A DNA stretch of 35,378 nucleotides from Salinivirgaceae bacterium (GTDB lineage: Bacteria; Bacteroidota; Bacteroidia; Bacteroidales; SZUA-534): contig JAEEPS010000028.1 of assembly GCA_016284875.1 (NCBI GenBank), positions 1 to 35,378 of the forward strand, given 5' to 3'. Both the position numbers and the translations under genes were made by a program. Of this stretch, positions 24,785 through 32,036 are shown in pieces (within the stretch, counting starts at the first letter, position 1; every line of letters starts with the position of its first letter). The notes under the pieces were generated by a model. That model was not told the DNA's origin. It was given only the letters and a program-made list of their open reading frames with translations, and did no database searches.

Positions 24785-25591
24785 ATGAGGATTTTACGCT
24801 TGGTTATCGGCATCATTGCTTTAAGTGTGGTTGTGTCGTCGTGTTGCAAAAAGCCAGCCAGCCTGTCGGATCAGAACGACATGAAGCACCTGCTGCTTGC
24901 CACGGCATGGTTTCAGCAGTCGGCTGAGATGCGTGCCTGCTATTATCAGTCGTACACGCTGGCAAAAATGGCGCTGAAGGAGAATCAGCAGAACTACAAG
25001 GGCACGAAGCCCATGGCTGTGGTGCTCGACATTGACGAAACGGTGCTCGACAACAGCCCGTTTGAGGCCAAACTGATGGGCGACCGCCAGAACTACTCTG
25101 ATAGTGCCTGGATGGAGTGGTCGGCACGCTGCGAGGCTCAGGCGCTGCCTGGAGCGGCGGAGTTCATTGCATACGCTCGTGAACTGGGCGTTGAGGTTTT
25201 CTTCATCTCGAACCGCATTCTTGAGGAGCGCGAACGCACGCTGCGTAACCTTGCCTCTGCAGGAATGGCCGTTGACTCGGCTCACCTGCTGCTCTACGAC
25301 CTGAGCAAGGGAACATCGTGCAAAGACGAGCGCCGCGATTTGGTATCGGAAACTCACGAGATAATCCTTTTCATTGGCGACAATATGAGCGACTACACTT
25401 CGCTCTTCGACCGCCGCGACAGCCGTCTGGCACTGCATCTAGCCGACTCGCTGCGCGAAGATTACGGTCGCAAGTTCATCATTCTGCCCAACCCAATGTA
25501 CGGCGAGTGGGAAAACGCCATCTACGGCCACAACTATAAGTTGCCGATGGCCGAAAAGAACCGGATGATGCTTGATTTGTTGAGGAAATAG
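24785..25591 (+). CDS. e(P4)-family acid phosphatase lipoprotein (HAD class B-like)
   Basis: 268 residues. Signal peptide with lipobox VSSC (Cys20). The HAD catalytic motif is DIDETVLDN (Asp82, Asp84), followed by ISNR (about 139-142, motif II position) and the metal site GDNMSDY (about 199-205). This is the acid phosphatase family of Haemophilus lipoprotein e(P4), which dephosphorylates nucleotides such as NMN and 5'-AMP outside the cytoplasm and aids nucleoside or NAD precursor uptake. It is probably co-transcribed with porW (10-base gap). It converges on the acyltransferase gene with only six bases between stop codons and no terminator visible. Confidence 0.9.
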   Translation: MRILRLVIGIIALSVVVSSCCKKPASLSDQNDMKHLLLATAWFQQSAEMRACYYQSYTLAKMALKENQQNYKGTKPMAVVLDIDETVLDNSPFEAKLMGDRQNYSDSAWMEWSARCEAQALPGAAEFIAYARELGVEVFFISNRILEERERTLRNLASAGMAVDSAHLLLYDLSKGTSCKDERRDLVSETHEIILFIGDNMSDYTSLFDRRDSRLALHLADSLREDYGRKFIILPNPMYGEWENAIYGHNYKLPMAEKNRMMLDLLRK

Positions 25592-25597
25592 GAGAGG

Positions 25598-26500
25598 CTA
25601 TTTTTTGCTTGCTTCGGGGCTTTTCCAGAAATCATAATAATTAAACCACTGCTCCGGGTATTTCTTCAGAATCTTCTCAAAATTAGCCACATACTGCTCC
25701 AGAAGGGCTTGCTCGGGTTTGCGGTCGCGGGTGCGGGGCACGGGTTGTGCAATGGTGAACCGATAGTGGTAGGTCATCGGCTTCTCGCGCATGGCGAAGT
25801 AGAACACCACCGGCACTTTCAGCCTTGAAGCCAACAGGAACGGCCCCGACGGGAAATCGGCCTCGCGGCCCATAAACGTTGCGGTCAGCAGTTTGTCGGC
25901 GTTCACGTAGCGGTCGCCTTGGAAGCAGACGTACTCGTGGCGGTTCAGCGCCTCGGTAATCTGAAAGACGTGCGTCAGCGTGTCGTTGTTCACGGGGATG
26001 ACCTTGTAGTCGTGACCGGTTGAGTTCTTCTCCAGCATCTCCTTGATTTTCTGATATTCAGCATCATACATCACAATATTGATGTTCTTGCCGTAATCGC
26101 CGAAGAATGGCGCGCCAATCTCCCAGTTGCCGATGTGGCCGCCCATCATTATCACGCCCTGCTGCGAGTTCAGCACGTCGAGAAACTCCTGATAATTTTC
26201 AAATTTGAAGTGGTATTTGTCGGTCATTCCGCTGCCGATGGCAATCTTGTCAATCAGCGTCTGACCCAATCGGTAATAATTTCGGAAAAGCAGACCGACA
26301 GATTTCAATCGGCTTAATTTCAGCGTTTTGCGGGCATAGCGCCACGTGCACGCGGTGGCCTTTGGGGCAAAAGGAATGAAATAGACAACAACAAAGGCCA
26401 AAAAAACGTAGGCCGCGCGGACGCCTATGTATTGTATCAGTTTGATAAAGAAGAAGTAACCGAAACTTCCGCCGCGCGTTTTTCCCTTCCAGTCGGCCAT
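25598..26500 (-). CDS. LpxL/HtrB-like lysophospholipid acyltransferase
   Basis: 300 residues. One membrane segment at about 25-45, then the acyltransferase motif HIGNWE (His122 to Glu127, the HX4D/E dyad), the segment CFQGDR (about 198-203), GREADFPSGPFLLA and the C-terminal PEQWFNYYDFW typical of LpxL-type enzymes. The family moves an acyl chain from acyl-ACP to a lipid or sugar at the inner membrane. Here it is the last of four tightly packed genes with an ACP, a ketosynthase and an ammonia-lyase, so it more likely esterifies an aryl-acyl chain onto a lipid than acts in ordinary lipid A synthesis. That is inference from context. Confidence 0.85.
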   Translation of the reverse strand: MADWKGKTRGGSFGYFFFIKLIQYIGVRAAYVFLAFVVVYFIPFAPKATACTWRYARKTLKLSRLKSVGLLFRNYYRLGQTLIDKIAIGSGMTDKYHFKFENYQEFLDVLNSQQGVIMMGGHIGNWEIGAPFFGDYGKNINIVMYDAEYQKIKEMLEKNSTGHDYKVIPVNNDTLTHVFQITEALNRHEYVCFQGDRYVNADKLLTATFMGREADFPSGPFLLASRLKVPVVFYFAMREKPMTYHYRFTIAQPVPRTRDRKPEQALLEQYVANFEKILKKYPEQWFNYYDFWKSPEASKK

Positions 26501-26509
26501 TGGCGGTGG

Positions 26510-26755
26510 TTATTTTTGGGTGCGCTCAATCACAAGGTTGTAGAAATCCTGGAAAGTGCGGATTTTGGCAAAATCTTCGCCCGTAACGTTGAATCCGAAG
26601 TTCTGCTCCACCAGAACCACAACGTCCACAAGGTCAAGGCTGTCGAGTTCCAGCGTTTCCATCAGCGGCGCGTCGGGTTTGATAACATTAATGTCAACTT
26701 CAAACTCTTCGGCCAGAGTCTCGTTGATTTTTGCGATGATTTCTTCGTTGGTCAT
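26510..26755 (-). CDS. Acyl carrier protein
   Basis: 81 residues. The phosphopantetheine site is LELDSLDLVDVV, Ser39 in DSL, with the acidic helix pattern of carrier proteins. It differs from a standard FabI/FabF-type AcpP in its motif context and lies between the ketosynthase (9 bases) and the acyltransferase (9 bases). It is therefore probably a dedicated carrier for this operon's product. Confidence 0.93.
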   Translation of the reverse strand: MTNEEIIAKINETLAEEFEVDINVIKPDAPLMETLELDSLDLVDVVVLVEQNFGFNVTGEDFAKIRTFQDFYNLVIERTQK

Positions 26756-26764
26756 AAGTATGAT

Positions 26765-27988
26765 TTATTTGAATTTCTTGATTATCAGTGATGAATTGGT
26801 GCCGCCGAACCCGAACGAGTTGCTCAGGAACGTGTCGAACTCAACATCGACGCGGCGGTTTGGAATATTCAGCCCTGCGGCAGCCTCGTCGGGCTCCTCA
26901 AGGTTGATGTTGGGCGCGATGAATCCGTTGTTCATCATCAGCGTTGAGTAAATTACCTCGCTAGCGCCAGCCATCCACATTTCGTGTCCGGTCATTGATT
27001 TGGTCGATGTGATGTATGGGCGGCACTGGCCGAAGACTTCGCTCAGGGCAATAGCCTCGTTACGGTCGCCGGCAGGTGTCGATGTGGCGTGCGCATTAAT
27101 GTATTGGATGTCGGCAGCAGTGAGTCCGGCGCTTTCAAGGGCGCGCAGCAGCGAGCGTTTTGGCCCCTCAACATTTGGAACCGACAGATGGTCGCCGTTT
27201 GACGAGAATCCGTAGCCCACAATCTCCGCCACAATGGGTGCGCCGCGCTTGACGGCCGACTCGTAATCCTCAATAACCACACTGGCGGCGCCACCGCTTG
27301 GTACCAGTCCGTCGCGGTTGCGATCGAATGGTTTCGATGCTTTTGTGGGGTCGTCGGTTTTGGTCGAGAAGGCGCTCAAGCCGTCGAAACTGCCCACGGC
27401 GTAGGGGTTAACCTCCTGTGCTCCACCGCATAAGATGCAATTCTGCAATCCCTGTTTGATGAGTAGGTAACCAATGCCGATGGCATGAGAACTGCTTGCA
27501 CAAGCACCTGATATTGTGAAGTTTATGCCTTTCAGTCGAAATATCACCGATAGGTTCATTGTAACCGTTGAGTTCATTGCCTGGAAAACCGATTCGGCGC
27601 CCACCAGCACAGTACTTTTCTTCTCGCGAATGGTGTCGACGGCAGTGATAACCGGTTTGGCGCTGCTGTCGTTGCCAAACAGGATTCCGACCTCGTTTTC
27701 GGCCAGAAACTGCTCATCGATTTTGGCGTTTCGGAAGGCTTCAAGCGTCGAGACGTAGGCGTATTCGCCCTGTTCGGCCAATCCGCGGCGTCGTTTGCGG
27801 TCGAGTAGTTCCTTCATATTGGGGCGCTCAACAATGCCGGTGAGCGTCGAGAAAAAGCCCAAATCCTTGCGTTCCGGGTCGATGCCGATGCCCGAGCGCC
27901 CGTTGTAGAGCGAGTCGCGCACCTCGTCAAGGTTCTTGCCAATGCAAGAGTAGATGCCCATTCCGGTAATTACAACGCGTCGTTCCAT
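26765..27988 (-). CDS. Beta-ketoacyl-ACP synthase (FabB/FabF-like, pathway-specific)
   Basis: 407 residues. The thiolase-fold triad is complete: Cys163 in GACASSSHAIG, His300 in NAHATSTPAGD and His335 in KSMTGHEMWMAGASE. In FabF the last motif normally reads KSMTGHLLGAAG, so this is a divergent branch; I recall GHxxWMAGASE from aryl-polyene and flexirubin ketosynthases but cannot check. It would extend an acyl-ACP by malonyl units. The gene starts three bases from the lyase stop codon. No chain-length-factor partner is in the window. Confidence 0.9.
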   Translation of the reverse strand: MERRVVITGMGIYSCIGKNLDEVRDSLYNGRSGIGIDPERKDLGFFSTLTGIVERPNMKELLDRKRRRGLAEQGEYAYVSTLEAFRNAKIDEQFLAENEVGILFGNDSSAKPVITAVDTIREKKSTVLVGAESVFQAMNSTVTMNLSVIFRLKGINFTISGACASSSHAIGIGYLLIKQGLQNCILCGGAQEVNPYAVGSFDGLSAFSTKTDDPTKASKPFDRNRDGLVPSGGAASVVIEDYESAVKRGAPIVAEIVGYGFSSNGDHLSVPNVEGPKRSLLRALESAGLTAADIQYINAHATSTPAGDRNEAIALSEVFGQCRPYITSTKSMTGHEMWMAGASEVIYSTLMMNNGFIAPNINLEEPDEAAAGLNIPNRRVDVEFDTFLSNSFGFGGTNSSLIIKKFK

Positions 27989-27991
27989 CGG

Positions 27992-29524
27992 TTAAAAATT
28001 GAATTTTTTGTCTTTCAGGTAATTCTCAATATTCTCAATGTCTTTATACAGCGGGCTGTCGACGGTTGAGAAGACGGGGAAGATGGCTCTAACCTCATCG
28101 TAAACGGCTTTGGTTGTGGGGCTCATCTTGTTTTGAATCTTCAGAATATCAACGGCTTGAGCCAGCGACATCATCATTATGGCCATCACCTGGAACGAGT
28201 TCTCAATAATGTGCTTTGCAATGAGCGCCGAGTTGGTGCCCATGCTCACAATATCCTGATTATCATTGTTGTTAGGTATGCTATGCACATACATCGGGTT
28301 CGAGAGTGTTTGGCACTCGGCCGTAGTTGAAGTTGCGGTGAACTGTGCGGCCTGCATTCCGTAGTTCAGGCCCAGCACGCCCATATTGACAAACGGAGGA
28401 AGAATGCCGTTGATGCGGTCGTGATACAGATAGTTGAGTTGCCGTTCAGTGAGCATTGTCAGTTTGGTGATGGCTATTTTCAATTTGTCCATCTCAAACG
28501 AAATGTAGTCGCCGTGGAAGTTTCCGCCATGGAAAACGTTTTGATTCTCAACATCGATTATCGGATTGTCACAAGCCGAATTGACTTCGTTTATCAGCAC
28601 TTTTTCTGCATTTTCCAACTCATCGAAAACCGGTCCAAGAATCTGAGGAATGCAGCGCAGCGAGTAGTAGGGCTGCACCTTGTGGCCGAAGGTGGCCTCG
28701 GTGTGCTTCTGGTTGTATAGTTCGGCCTCGCGTTTGAGCATGCACTTGCTTCCAGCGCTTATTTTCCGCATAAGGCGTGCAATCTCGCGCTGTCCGCGGT
28801 GGCGTTTGGTGGCGTTCAGTTCCTCCGACATCAGGTCGTCGTACGAGGCGGCCACCTCGTTCATCATCACCGACGCCACAAGCGACCAGTGTAGAAGTTT
28901 TTTGGCGTAAATCAGGTTCACAACACCAATGCCCGTCATCACCGATGTGCCGTTGGTAACCGACAGACCTTCGCGCAGATAAATCTTGAACGGCTCGAGC
29001 CCGTTTTCCTTCATCACGTCGGCTGTTGGGCGCAGTTGGCCTTTGTAGAAAACCTCGCCTTCGCCAATGAGCGTTAGTGCAATGTGGGCAAGTTGCACAA
29101 GGTCGCCGCTGGCGCCAACACTGCCGTGCTCGGGAATGTAGGGTGCAATGCCGCGGTTGATGAACTCCACAATCAGTTTCACCAACTCGGTGTGAACGCC
29201 CGAATGACCTTGCAGAAAGGTGTAGAGCCGCGCAATCATTGCCGATTTCACATACACCTCGGGCAGAGGCTTGCCGGCACCGGTTGAGTGGCTGCGGATG
29301 ATGTTGTATTGCAAATCAACAAGCGATTGGTCGTCGACTCTGTATTGAGCCATCGGTCCAAAGCCTGTGTTGATGCCGTAGATTATTTTGTCTTTCGAGA
29401 AATCTTTCAGAAATTGAAAACTGTCGGCAACAATCTTTAAATCGTTGTCGGTGAGAGCAATTTGTTTGCCCTCAAACAGAATACCATATAAATCATCTAA
29501 GTCGATTTCCGGTGTAGCAGCCAT
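27992..29524 (-). CDS. Aromatic amino acid / histidine ammonia-lyase (MIO family)
   Basis: 510 residues. The MIO cofactor forms from Ala138-Ser139-Gly140 in GSVGASGDL. The catalytic Tyr49 lies in YGINTGFG, and NNDNQDIVSMG is the usual C-terminal segment. The pair that aligns with the substrate-selectivity position is Ser78-His79 (IIRSHSTG), which in bacterial lyases is linked to histidine; tyrosine lyases often have His-Leu. The operon with KS, ACP and acyltransferase, and the absence of hut genes nearby, argue instead for making a cinnamate or coumarate starter. Which substrate is used cannot be settled from sequence. It is the first gene of the operon. Confidence 0.9.
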   Translation of the reverse strand: MAATPEIDLDDLYGILFEGKQIALTDNDLKIVADSFQFLKDFSKDKIIYGINTGFGPMAQYRVDDQSLVDLQYNIIRSHSTGAGKPLPEVYVKSAMIARLYTFLQGHSGVHTELVKLIVEFINRGIAPYIPEHGSVGASGDLVQLAHIALTLIGEGEVFYKGQLRPTADVMKENGLEPFKIYLREGLSVTNGTSVMTGIGVVNLIYAKKLLHWSLVASVMMNEVAASYDDLMSEELNATKRHRGQREIARLMRKISAGSKCMLKREAELYNQKHTEATFGHKVQPYYSLRCIPQILGPVFDELENAEKVLINEVNSACDNPIIDVENQNVFHGGNFHGDYISFEMDKLKIAITKLTMLTERQLNYLYHDRINGILPPFVNMGVLGLNYGMQAAQFTATSTTAECQTLSNPMYVHSIPNNNDNQDIVSMGTNSALIAKHIIENSFQVMAIMMMSLAQAVDILKIQNKMSPTTKAVYDEVRAIFPVFSTVDSPLYKDIENIENYLKDKKFNF

Positions 29525-29550
29525 TTATTAATTCAAATTTTTTCAAACTG

Positions 29551-29558
29551 CAAATATA
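29551..29558 (-). promoter_or_regulatory. -7 box of the lyase-KS-ACP-acyltransferase operon
   Basis: Minus strand TATATTTG (followed by CAG) is a perfect -7 box 26 bases before the lyase ATG. No clear -33 box is present, so this may be weak or activator-dependent. Confidence 0.5.
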
Positions 29559-29582
29559 GGTTTTTAATCGATGTGTCCGATT

Positions 29583-30752
29583 TTAATTTTCCGCTTCGAT
29601 TTTTCCTGCCATCATCATCAGTTGTTTAGGCTTGAAAGCCATTGCAGGCATCGGGTTGCTGGTGTTGATGTCGGTCTGCTCACTGTCGATGTCGAACTCA
29701 ATTGTGGCTCCGCTAGCGCTTACGTCGATGGTTGCGGTGGCACCCATAACGAGTGGCAGGTTCACGTTGTCGTGTCCGGCAGGGAATCCACAGAGAACGG
29801 GAATGTTGTATTTTTCAAGATACTGGTGCAGCATGGCCTCAACGCTAGCGTAGCCCAAATCGGCGGAGCAACTGACGAATTCGCCAAGAATCACGCCTTT
29901 GCAGCGAGCGATGGAACCGTTCAGAATCAGCATGTTGAACAGGCGGTCGATGTTGTGCATCGATTCGCCAATTTCCTCAATGAACAGAATTATGTCTTTA
30001 TGTGCTGTTGCGTCGGCTTTGCTGCCGATGAGCGGAACAAAAGTGCAGATGTTGCCGCCCACAAGTGTGCCAGTCCCTTTGCCTGTAATGTTTTGTGAAT
30101 GAACAGGGACGGTGTACTTTGGAACGCTGCCCATAAGTAGGTCGCGCATCAGTATGCTGGTGGCGTCTTTCCCGTTCGACGATGCAAGGAAAGTGCTCAT
30201 TGTGCCGTGAATGCTCATCACTCCGGCGCACGACAACAGTCCGTGCAAGGTTGTTATGTCGCTGAATCCGACAACCCATTTTGGGTGGGCAGCCAAATCA
30301 GTAAGTGCCAGTTCGTCAACCAATTGAATGCTGCCATAACCGCCTCGGTTGCAGATGATGGCCTTGATGTCGGGGTTGTTGATGGCCCAGCGCACATCAG
30401 CGGCACGCTCCGCGGCTGTTCCAGCGTATTTTGTGGCGTAAGTCTTGTCGGCATTTGGCCCGATAACAGGCTCCAGCCCCCAACTACGCAGCACATCGGC
30501 TGCCTTTTCAACGTTTTCCATCGGTGTTGAGTACGATGGCGAGATGAGCGCCACCTTGTCGCCTTTCTGCAGGAACGGCGGCGTCACGCACATGAGCGGC
30601 TCGGCGTCAGAGGTTACCACAATCTCCTTTGTGACAATTACTTCTCTCTCTTCAATAATCACCTCATCGTCGTCCTTGTTGCACGATGTTGTGCATGCCG
30701 CTCCGCAAACTATGAGGGCGGCGGCTGATATCCAGCGGTTTAACTTTCTCAT
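29583..30752 (-). CDS. S66 family LD-carboxypeptidase (LdcA/MccF-like), lipoprotein
   Basis: 389 residues. The signal peptide ends CTTSC (Cys24 preferred) and is followed by NKDDDE, as in exported Bacteroidota lipoproteins. A short coiled or beta spacer (EREVIVTKEIVVTSD) precedes the peptidase domain: GDKVALISPS, NRGGYGS, the nucleophile in VGFSDITTLH, the general-base Glu in FIEEIGE and the His in FPAGHDNVNLPL. The family removes the terminal D-Ala from tetrapeptides or cleaves peptide-nucleotide toxins. LdcA is normally cytoplasmic, so a lipoprotein form suggests periplasmic or surface work on peptidoglycan fragments or peptides. Own promoter at 30795-30825. Confidence 0.88.
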   Translation of the reverse strand: MRKLNRWISAAALIVCGAACTTSCNKDDDEVIIEEREVIVTKEIVVTSDAEPLMCVTPPFLQKGDKVALISPSYSTPMENVEKAADVLRSWGLEPVIGPNADKTYATKYAGTAAERAADVRWAINNPDIKAIICNRGGYGSIQLVDELALTDLAAHPKWVVGFSDITTLHGLLSCAGVMSIHGTMSTFLASSNGKDATSILMRDLLMGSVPKYTVPVHSQNITGKGTGTLVGGNICTFVPLIGSKADATAHKDIILFIEEIGESMHNIDRLFNMLILNGSIARCKGVILGEFVSCSADLGYASVEAMLHQYLEKYNIPVLCGFPAGHDNVNLPLVMGATATIDVSASGATIEFDIDSEQTDINTSNPMPAMAFKPKQLMMMAGKIEAEN

Positions 30753-30794
30753 ATTCGTTTATTTTTCTTCCTGTCGAGGAGTTATTTAATTTGG

Positions 30795-30825
30795 CAATAG
30801 TACACTTTTGCCTTGTAACTAGCAA
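30795..30825 (-). promoter_or_regulatory. Promoter of the LD-carboxypeptidase gene
   Basis: Minus strand TTG (30823-30825), 20 bases, then TACTATTG (30795-30802), one base from the -7 consensus. It lies just beyond the tRNA terminator. Confidence 0.5.
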
Positions 30826-30836
30826 CTTATATAAAA

Positions 30837-30873
30837 CAAAAAAGAGAACCCATAATTGGGTTCTCTTTTTTTG
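30837..30873. terminator. Terminator after tRNA-Phe
   Basis: Perfect 12-bp stem AAAGAGAACCCA (30841-30852) / TGGGTTCTCTTT (30857-30868) with a TAAT loop and A/T runs on both sides, so it could work on either strand. Confidence 0.85.
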
Positions 30874-30875
30874 AG

Positions 30876-30948
30876 TGGTGCCACCGGGAATCGAACCAGG
30901 GACACAAGGATTTTCAGTCCTTTGCTCTACCAACTGAGCTATGGCACC
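30876..30948 (-). tRNA. tRNA-Phe (GAA)
   Basis: A full cloverleaf on the minus strand: acceptor GGTGCCA/TGGCACC with discriminator A, D stem GCTC/GAGC with loop AGTTGGTA, anticodon stem AAGGA/TCCTT with loop CTGAAAA (anticodon GAA), and T arm CCTGG-TTCGATT-CCCGG. CCA is not encoded. It has its own consensus promoter 20 bases upstream and a terminator downstream. Confidence 0.97.
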
Positions 30949-30967
30949 CTCGTGCTTAAGAGCGGTG

Positions 30968-30997
30968 CAAAAGTACAAAAAATTCTTAATCGCCAAA
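30968..30997 (-). promoter_or_regulatory. tRNA-Phe promoter
   Basis: Minus strand TTTG (30994-30997), 18 bases, then TACTTTTG (30968-30975). Both boxes match consensus exactly, and the -7 box with its following CAC is the same as in the proximal DUF177 promoter. Confidence 0.7.
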
Positions 30998-31064
30998 ATG
31001 TTTGAAGAAAAAAGTTGAAATCGGCGGAAAATGCTAGGAAACACTGTAAAAGCAGGCGTTTTGA

Positions 31065-32036
31065 TTATTCCTTACTGCTCCTGAAATACCCCAAACTCTT
31101 CACCACTGCGTCAAAATCGTAGTATTTAGCCATCACAAAGTCGCCGCTGCTCAAGAGCAGGTAGAAATTGTCGGGGTCGGGGGTGGCGGATTGCGGAAGG
31201 CGGCGCTCAAAGGCCTTGTACCACACTTCGCGGCCGTCGTCGGTGGTGACCGACAGCGAGTATATTGGCTGCGTGGCGGTTATCGAGTCGATTTGCGACT
31301 GCGGAAGTTGCACATAATCAGTAAAATCCTTGCGGGTGAACTGCGCCACGTAGTGTTCAAGTTTGTCGGCGTCGGCATCGGTGATTTTCAGGCCGACGGG
31401 GTACGAGAAAATCTCGCTTTGGCGGCCTTTATGCTTGATAACGAATGAGTTTTCGGGTTTAGCGGTGCTGTTGAAGATAATCTGCCGAATGCGGTCGGGT
31501 TTGACGGCAAAAATGGTGCGGCTCTTCCAGTCGGCAGCGCCCGACAGGCGCAGAACCGACAGAAAACGGTTGTAGCCAGGCACTTCCACGGCAAACACAC
31601 GGTCAGAGCCAGCGGCCCAGGCATAGCACTCGCCGTTGGCAGCAAACAGTAACTTATAGTGCGCCAGCGTTTTGCGTCGGCTGTTGATTTTGATTGTGTA
31701 GCCGCTTTTATCCATTTCGGCAATCATCTTTTTGGCATCGGCTTTGGCCACTGGCTTGGTGATGCTGATGTCGTGCACCGCTTTCAGCAGAACGGGCACA
31801 AGATCGGTGCGGGCGGGTGTCTGGCCATCGACAAGCCACTGACCGTCAGCGCGTTGCAACTCAACACCGCCGCCAGCGTTAGAGATTGAAATAAGTGCGA
31901 CGGCAGCCGTATCTTTAACCATTAATCGCTCTTCGCGTCCGCCGAAAGTCGATTTCCGATTGCTCAAAACCACTGCCAGCGTTGCCGCCAGAAGCACGGC
32001 AAACGCAATCAGCAACCGAGCGTTTTTTGTATTCAT
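31065..32036 (-). CDS. DUF4340 domain protein, partner of GldG
   Basis: 323 residues from the ATG at 32034-32036 (MNTKNARLLIAFAVLLAATL); longer starts would run deep into gldG. One N-terminal membrane anchor (about 8-24), then a periplasmic part with repeats of the pattern VALISISNAGGGVELQRADGQWLVDG and DRIRQIIFNSTAKPENSFVIK, as in DUF4340. Its ATG overlaps the gldG stop (ATGA, 32033-32036), so translation is coupled. DUF4340 proteins often follow GldG-type proteins and are thought to act with that ABC transporter; the function is unknown. No terminator is visible before the tRNA promoter. Confidence 0.85.
   Translation of the reverse strand: MNTKNARLLIAFAVLLAATLAVVLSNRKSTFGGREERLMVKDTAAVALISISNAGGGVELQRADGQWLVDGQTPARTDLVPVLLKAVHDISITKPVAKADAKKMIAEMDKSGYTIKINSRRKTLAHYKLLFAANGECYAWAAGSDRVFAVEVPGYNRFLSVLRLSGAADWKSRTIFAVKPDRIRQIIFNSTAKPENSFVIKHKGRQSEIFSYPVGLKITDADADKLEHYVAQFTRKDFTDYVQLPQSQIDSITATQPIYSLSVTTDDGREVWYKAFERRLPQSATPDPDNFYLLLSSGDFVMAKYYDFDAVVKSLGYFRSSKE

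Noticed and set aside
27992..29524. Lyase considered as hutH of a histidine degradation operon
   Set aside because: No hutU, hutI or hutG nearby and tight coupling to KS, ACP and acyltransferase; left open as a substrate question.
30664..31044. Minus-strand reading frame of 126 codons over the tRNA-Phe locus
   Set aside because: Its middle (GAIAQLVEQRTENPCVPGSIPGG) is the translation of the tRNA itself, a well-known false ORF.
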